NCBI RefSeq assembly: GCF_000517445.1
Contig: NZ_CP006965.1
Location: 496,001-560,000 of the forward strand
DNA: 64,000 nucleotides
DNA from: Thermococcus paralvinellae
GTDB taxonomy: Archaea; Methanobacteriota_B; Thermococci; Thermococcales; Thermococcaceae
Reading direction: 5' to 3'
Made by a program: the position numbers and the translations under genes. Position 1 is the first letter of the stretch, and each line of letters begins with the position of its first letter. Below, piece after piece: positions 60,537 through 64,000 of the stretch. Below the pieces are notes generated by a model. That model was not told the origin of the DNA. It worked only from the letters and a program-made list of their open reading frames with translations, and searched no databases.

Positions 60537-61214
60537 ATGAAACTTGGAGGAATTGACGAGGCAGGAAGAGGGCCAGTTATAGGTCCCCTCGTCATAGCGG
60601 CAGTTGTAGTTGATGAAAAAAACTTGAGCAAGCTTGAGGCTCTTGGAGTCAAAGATTCAAAGAAGCTAACACCAGAGAGAAGGGAAAAGCTGTTCAATGA
60701 AATAATTGCACTTTTAGATGATTATGTAATTATTGAGCTAAGCCCGGAGCAGATAGATGAAAGAAAGGGAACAATGAATGAGTTTGAGGTTGAGAACTTT
60801 ATCAAAGCCCTTAATTCTCTGAAAGTAAAACCCGATGTTCTTTACATTGATGCCGCTGATGTAAAAGAAGAGCGTTTTGGCGAGATAATTGGAAAAAGGT
60901 TGAACTTTTCTCCAAAAATAATAGCCGAGCATAAAGCTGATGCCAAATACCTTCCAGTCTCTGCTGCATCAATTTTGGCTAAAGTTACGAGAGATAGGGC
61001 AATTGAGAAGCTCAAAGAGCAGTATGGTGAAATTGGCTCTGGTTATCCTAGCGACCCGAGGACAAGAAAGTTTCTAGAGGACTATTACAAAGAACACGGA
61101 GAATTTCCTCCAATAGTTAGGAGAAGCTGGAAAACTTTAAAGAAAATCGAAGAAAATCTCAAGGCTCGGACTCAGAAGAAAGGCCAGCTAAACCTCCTTG
61201 AGTTTCTGAAGTGA
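60537..61214 (+). CDS. rnhB: Ribonuclease HII
   Basis: A 225-residue nuclease that removes RNA from RNA-DNA hybrids and misincorporated ribonucleotides. The N-terminal motif GGIDEAGRGPVIGPLVIA contains the catalytic DEAG; other acids are in DVLYIDAADVK near residue 100 and AEHKADAKYLPVSAASILAKVTRD near 130. The C-terminus ends in QLNLLEFL, a PCNA-binding (PIP) box. The start ATG 60537 follows GAGGTGC. The last 56 bases overlap the convergent mannosyltransferase gene. Confidence 0.95.
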   Translation: MKLGGIDEAGRGPVIGPLVIAAVVVDEKNLSKLEALGVKDSKKLTPERREKLFNEIIALLDDYVIIELSPEQIDERKGTMNEFEVENFIKALNSLKVKPDVLYIDAADVKEERFGEIIGKRLNFSPKIIAEHKADAKYLPVSAASILAKVTRDRAIEKLKEQYGEIGSGYPSDPRTRKFLEDYYKEHGEFPPIVRRSWKTLKKIEENLKARTQKKGQLNLLEFLK

Positions 61215-62790
61215 GTTCTTGAGGTTCTTTTCCTTCAGCTTTAGCTTTCGTCGTTTTTTGAATAAACCTCTTTTGAATTAATCGGGCAATTGGACTTATA
61301 ACCCTCCAGATCCAGCTCCAATAAAACTTGAGGGACTCCTCGAAGTACTCCCACTTTATCAGTTCGTATGCCATAACTCCCAAAGTCACTGCTCCGACTG
61401 GTACTAATGGTGTTGCATAGAAGCTAAACTGTGTTTTTCCCCCAAGAATCCATTGGAGGGCATAGAATGCAATTGTTGACCAAAAGATGCCAAAAGGAAT
61501 TAAGATTTTTCCCCTCTTCTTAGCGGCATAGGGAATAGCAAATATAAAGACTATCATTGAGAGCATTAGAATCGGGTCAGTTGCTGCAAAAACATCAGGG
61601 TTATAGTGGAATGGAAACGGCTTTAAGCTTATGAACCACTGCCAGAAAGGCGAATTTGCTGGATGCTCCCCTTTAAAGCTCAGATGCCATGAAAAGCTAG
61701 CTATAAATTCTTCAAGCCATCTCTGAAAGCCGATTGCCATTATTATTGGAATTTCTGGGATTAAGAAAGCAATTCCAGGGATCACAAAGAGAATTAGAAG
61801 GCATCTCTTAAGGTTCATTCTATCTTTTAGGGCTTTTATCACTAAAATAGGATAAGGAAATGCACCGTTGAGCTTTGTTGCAGCAGCTAAGCCAATTGAA
61901 ATACCACTTAAAGGATAATCGTCAACAATCATTACATACATAAAAATTGCAGTGAATAGGGCGACATAGATGTCAAGCATCGCTGCCAAGCTCGTTGCAT
62001 ACAAGAGAGGGTCAAATGCTGAAAATATCAGTGCAATGAACGCTGCCAAGTAGCTTCTCGTAATTTTCAATGCAGCAAAAAATACAAGGAGATTAATTAT
62101 TGCGTGAGCAATTAGGCCAGGTAGACGCCAGAATATTGGCTTATCTTGAATTAACATGCCCAGCATTATGAAATCTTTTGCCAAAAATGGATGCTCAGTG
62201 TTGAGATAGTTTTGGATGTTCTCCTTATCGGGATACCAGAACCCCGGAATTACATCAACGCCTTCAAGTGTCTTTACATCTTTTAAGAATTCATCGAAAT
62301 GCTCTTTTGGAATCTCATAGTATACAGCTGGAAAATTAGTATAGGGCATGTATTTTGTATAATTATATTCTTGGGCAATTTGCCAAACCTTAATCTTCAT
62401 GAGATCAACGTTATATTCTCGAGAAAAATTGAATGGAATGTACTCAACCCTTATTCCAAGTTTTGAAGCAAAATCTGGGACTTTTGGTGGTTCGACTGCA
62501 GTATAAGTTCTTAGAATTGTAAATCTCCAAAAAGAAACCTTTACTTCTCCCTTAACTTCAGGTTCAGTGAGAAATATTATATTAACGCCTTCACTTCTGG
62601 TAGTTTCATTGATGTAATGCACATCAATCCCTAACCGATGTAAGACATTTCGAGAAGCAGAAACGTACCAAACTTCATCACCGATATAGTCGTATAAACC
62701 CTCGCTTGAAGCTTGTTTATAAGTGTAGTAAAATGTTCCAACAATGATGAGAGCGAGCAGTGCAAAGTAGAGCTTTTCTCTTCTCTTCAT
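61159..62790 (-). CDS. PMT/GT39-like membrane mannosyltransferase
   Basis: A 543-residue protein. The first helix (YFALLALIIVGTFYYTY) is followed by YDYIGDEVWYVSASRNVLHRLG near residue 35, the acidic motif of dolichyl-phosphate-mannose protein mannosyltransferases, a luminal domain and about eight further helices (FWRLPGLIAHAIINLLVFF..., SAFDPLLYATSLAAMLDIYVALF). It likely transfers mannose from dolichol phosphate to protein or glycan at the cell surface. The hydrophilic C-terminal tail (KEPQELTSETQGG) overlaps rnhB. I chose ATG 62790 behind GGGAGAAGA. Confidence 0.78.
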   Translation of the reverse strand: MKRREKLYFALLALIIVGTFYYTYKQASSEGLYDYIGDEVWYVSASRNVLHRLGIDVHYINETTRSEGVNIIFLTEPEVKGEVKVSFWRFTILRTYTAVEPPKVPDFASKLGIRVEYIPFNFSREYNVDLMKIKVWQIAQEYNYTKYMPYTNFPAVYYEIPKEHFDEFLKDVKTLEGVDVIPGFWYPDKENIQNYLNTEHPFLAKDFIMLGMLIQDKPIFWRLPGLIAHAIINLLVFFAALKITRSYLAAFIALIFSAFDPLLYATSLAAMLDIYVALFTAIFMYVMIVDDYPLSGISIGLAAATKLNGAFPYPILVIKALKDRMNLKRCLLILFVIPGIAFLIPEIPIIMAIGFQRWLEEFIASFSWHLSFKGEHPANSPFWQWFISLKPFPFHYNPDVFAATDPILMLSMIVFIFAIPYAAKKRGKILIPFGIFWSTIAFYALQWILGGKTQFSFYATPLVPVGAVTLGVMAYELIKWEYFEESLKFYWSWIWRVISPIARLIQKRFIQKTTKAKAEGKEPQELTSETQGGLAGLSSESEP

Positions 62791-62879
62791 TTCTTCTCCC
62801 ATCTCTTCTTTTCTTCTTTGCTTTAAACCTTTTCGCAAAAATTTAAAAGAATCCCTTCCTAGGGGATAGCGGTGAGAGA

Positions 62880-64000
62880 ATGGAGGAGTACATTGAACTT
62901 GCAGTTGAGATGATAAAGAAAGGGTTTGATGAGAGAAAGATTAAGGCGAGGCTTCCAAGAGAGAATGCTGACGAGATAATTGAGATAGCGAGAGCTAGGA
63001 TTAGAGCTAAGGATAAATTTTCGAGAACAGATTTATGGATGGATTTAGAAGGTCTGAGGTATGCCACTCATGAGATAGTTGCTGAATATAGAGCTGAGAG
63101 GGTTAAGCCAGAGAGCATAGCCGATGTGACCTGTGGGATTGGTATACAGCTTATATTTTTCGCCAAATATGCGAGGGAAGCTTATGCAATTGATATTGAT
63201 GAGAGGAAGCTGTTTTATGCAATGAAAAATGCGGAGAAATATGGTGTTAAAGAGAAGATAAAATTCATTCATGGAGATTCTTTGAGTGAGGAAGTTATAA
63301 AGCAAGTAGATGCAGATGTAATATTCTCTGATCCTGCTCGTCCACCAGAAATGCCCGAAAGGAGACTGGAAGATTTACTTCCAAGCCCTCTCAAGATTTA
63401 TGAAGCTTACAAACATAAAACAGATGCATTCATATTTGACTTGCCTCCCCAAATTAGGCGAGAAAAAGTTCCTTGGAGAGGTGAATTTGAATATATTGAT
63501 CTGTATGGACAGCTGAACAGATTAACTTTTTACTTTGAGCCTCTAGCAAAAGCTGAACGTTCTGCAGTTCTTTTGCCAAAGGGTGTTAGGCTTGAAAGCA
63601 ATCCTAACCTTGAAAACATCATTGAGTGGAGCGAGCCTAAAAAATACCTCTACGAGATTCCCCAGAGCGTTGATTATGCTGATTTAATAAATGAGCTATT
63701 CCATGCAGTTAAAGGAAACCTCTATATGTTGCTGAGAGAGAAAAGAAGGATATTGGCAACAAGTGATGATGAAATCAAAAGCGAGTACTTCAAAAGAGCT
63801 TATGTTATTGCTGGAATCGTTAAGTTTCACCCTCTCAGAATTAATGAATTCTTGAGGAAAGAAGGATTTGGAAGGGCAACGCTTAGAATTTCAATCCCAG
63901 ACAGCGAATACTGGCGCTTTAGGAGAAAAGTTGAGAGTAACTTGAAGGGTGAAAAGAGGGCATATGTGTTCCAATATAAGGACAAAGCCATAATTGCTGA
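62880..64000 (+). CDS. Class I SAM methyltransferase with THUMP-like C-terminal domain (partial)
   Basis: The first 373 residues of a gene that runs off the right edge. It starts MEEYIELAVEMIKKGFDERKI. The methyltransferase core has SIADVTCGIGIQLIFFAKYAREAYAIDID near residue 80, FIHGDSLSEE near 133 and VIFSDPARPPEMPERRLEDL near 150. The end (VIAGIVKFHPLRINEFLRKEGFGRATLRISI, then DSEYWRFRRKVESNLKG) resembles the THUMP-like domain. The substrate, perhaps RNA, is not known. The ATG at 62880 has GCGGTGAGAGA just ahead. Confidence 0.75.
   Translation, partial: MEEYIELAVEMIKKGFDERKIKARLPRENADEIIEIARARIRAKDKFSRTDLWMDLEGLRYATHEIVAEYRAERVKPESIADVTCGIGIQLIFFAKYAREAYAIDIDERKLFYAMKNAEKYGVKEKIKFIHGDSLSEEVIKQVDADVIFSDPARPPEMPERRLEDLLPSPLKIYEAYKHKTDAFIFDLPPQIRREKVPWRGEFEYIDLYGQLNRLTFYFEPLAKAERSAVLLPKGVRLESNPNLENIIEWSEPKKYLYEIPQSVDYADLINELFHAVKGNLYMLLREKRRILATSDDEIKSEYFKRAYVIAGIVKFHPLRINEFLRKEGFGRATLRISIPDSEYWRFRRKVESNLKGEKRAYVFQYKDKAIIA

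Overview
The window is chromosomal DNA of a hyperthermophilic euryarchaeon of the order Thermococcales (Thermococcus, Pyrococcus or Palaeococcus). The evidence is the gene set: WtpABC tungstate transporter, archaeal-type GAPDH, RFC large and small subunits, herA-mre11-rad50-nurA, archaeosine TgtA, membrane-bound LonB, a ThiD-ThiN fusion, and CRISPR repeats of the GTTTCAATAAGAC...GAATTGAAA type. Archaeal signals agree: strong GGAGGTG-type ribosome sites, TATA boxes about 25 bp before inferred transcript starts, many overlapping genes, GTG and TTG starts, and box C/D guide RNAs between genes. Base composition is AT-rich, which suggests a low-GC member of the group.

Layout. 1-3.6 kb: an Lrp-type regulator and a minus-strand sugar-related operon in which two of three genes carry a single-base frameshift in a G run. 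3.8-8 kb: wtpABC and an amino-acid permease. 8-13 kb: gap, a 25-codon micro-ORF heading a CinA-like/eIF2B-like operon, a doubly frameshifted aspartate racemase, and coaBC. 13-16.35 kb: a six-gene minus-strand operon that ends in crcB (fluoride channel) and a DUF190 gene; its leader matches the fluoride (crcB-motif) riboswitch. 16.4-18 kb: an archaemetzincin with an unusual insert and a GT2 glycosyltransferase. 18-25 kb: a type I (Cst/Tneap-like) CRISPR interference operon cas6-cas8-cas11-cas7-cas5-cas3 without cas1, cas2 or cas4, and with a Cas3 that seems to lack its C-terminal part. The matching array (17 identical 30-bp repeats, 16 spacers) lies about 33 kb away at 57.7-58.8 kb.

25-32.8 kb: a Trm5-like tRNA methyltransferase, RFC clamp loader, Kbl, a DUF835 membrane protein, tRNA-splicing endonuclease and a RimI-type acetyltransferase. 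32.8-40 kb: a box C/D sRNA and the DNA end-resection operon herA-mre11-rad50-nurA. 40-47.2 kb: tgtA, phosphate transporter, a membrane glycosyltransferase, a small protein with a TBP-like look, lonB, DUF2666. 47.2-53.1 kb: three more box C/D sRNAs, RidA, a JAMM protease with an unrecognised partner, a membrane Clp-fold protease, ArsR, MazG, Lrp, DUF92 and FtsY. 53.1-57.3 kb: thiamine salvage/synthesis operon (cytX-like transporter, thiM, thiE, thiDN) behind a candidate operator. After the CRISPR array come a metal ABC transporter with a DtxR-type operator, rnhB, a PMT-like mannosyltransferase and a partial methyltransferase-like gene at the right edge.

The most notable items are the fluoride riboswitch heading a six-gene operon whose first four genes have no known fluoride role, an in-frame TGA inside that operon followed by 51 coding-like codons, a stand-alone Cas11 that resembles the C-terminus of the neighbouring Cas8, four box C/D sRNAs with nearly uniform 12-nt guides, and a cluster of restorable single-base frameshifts in the first 12 kb.
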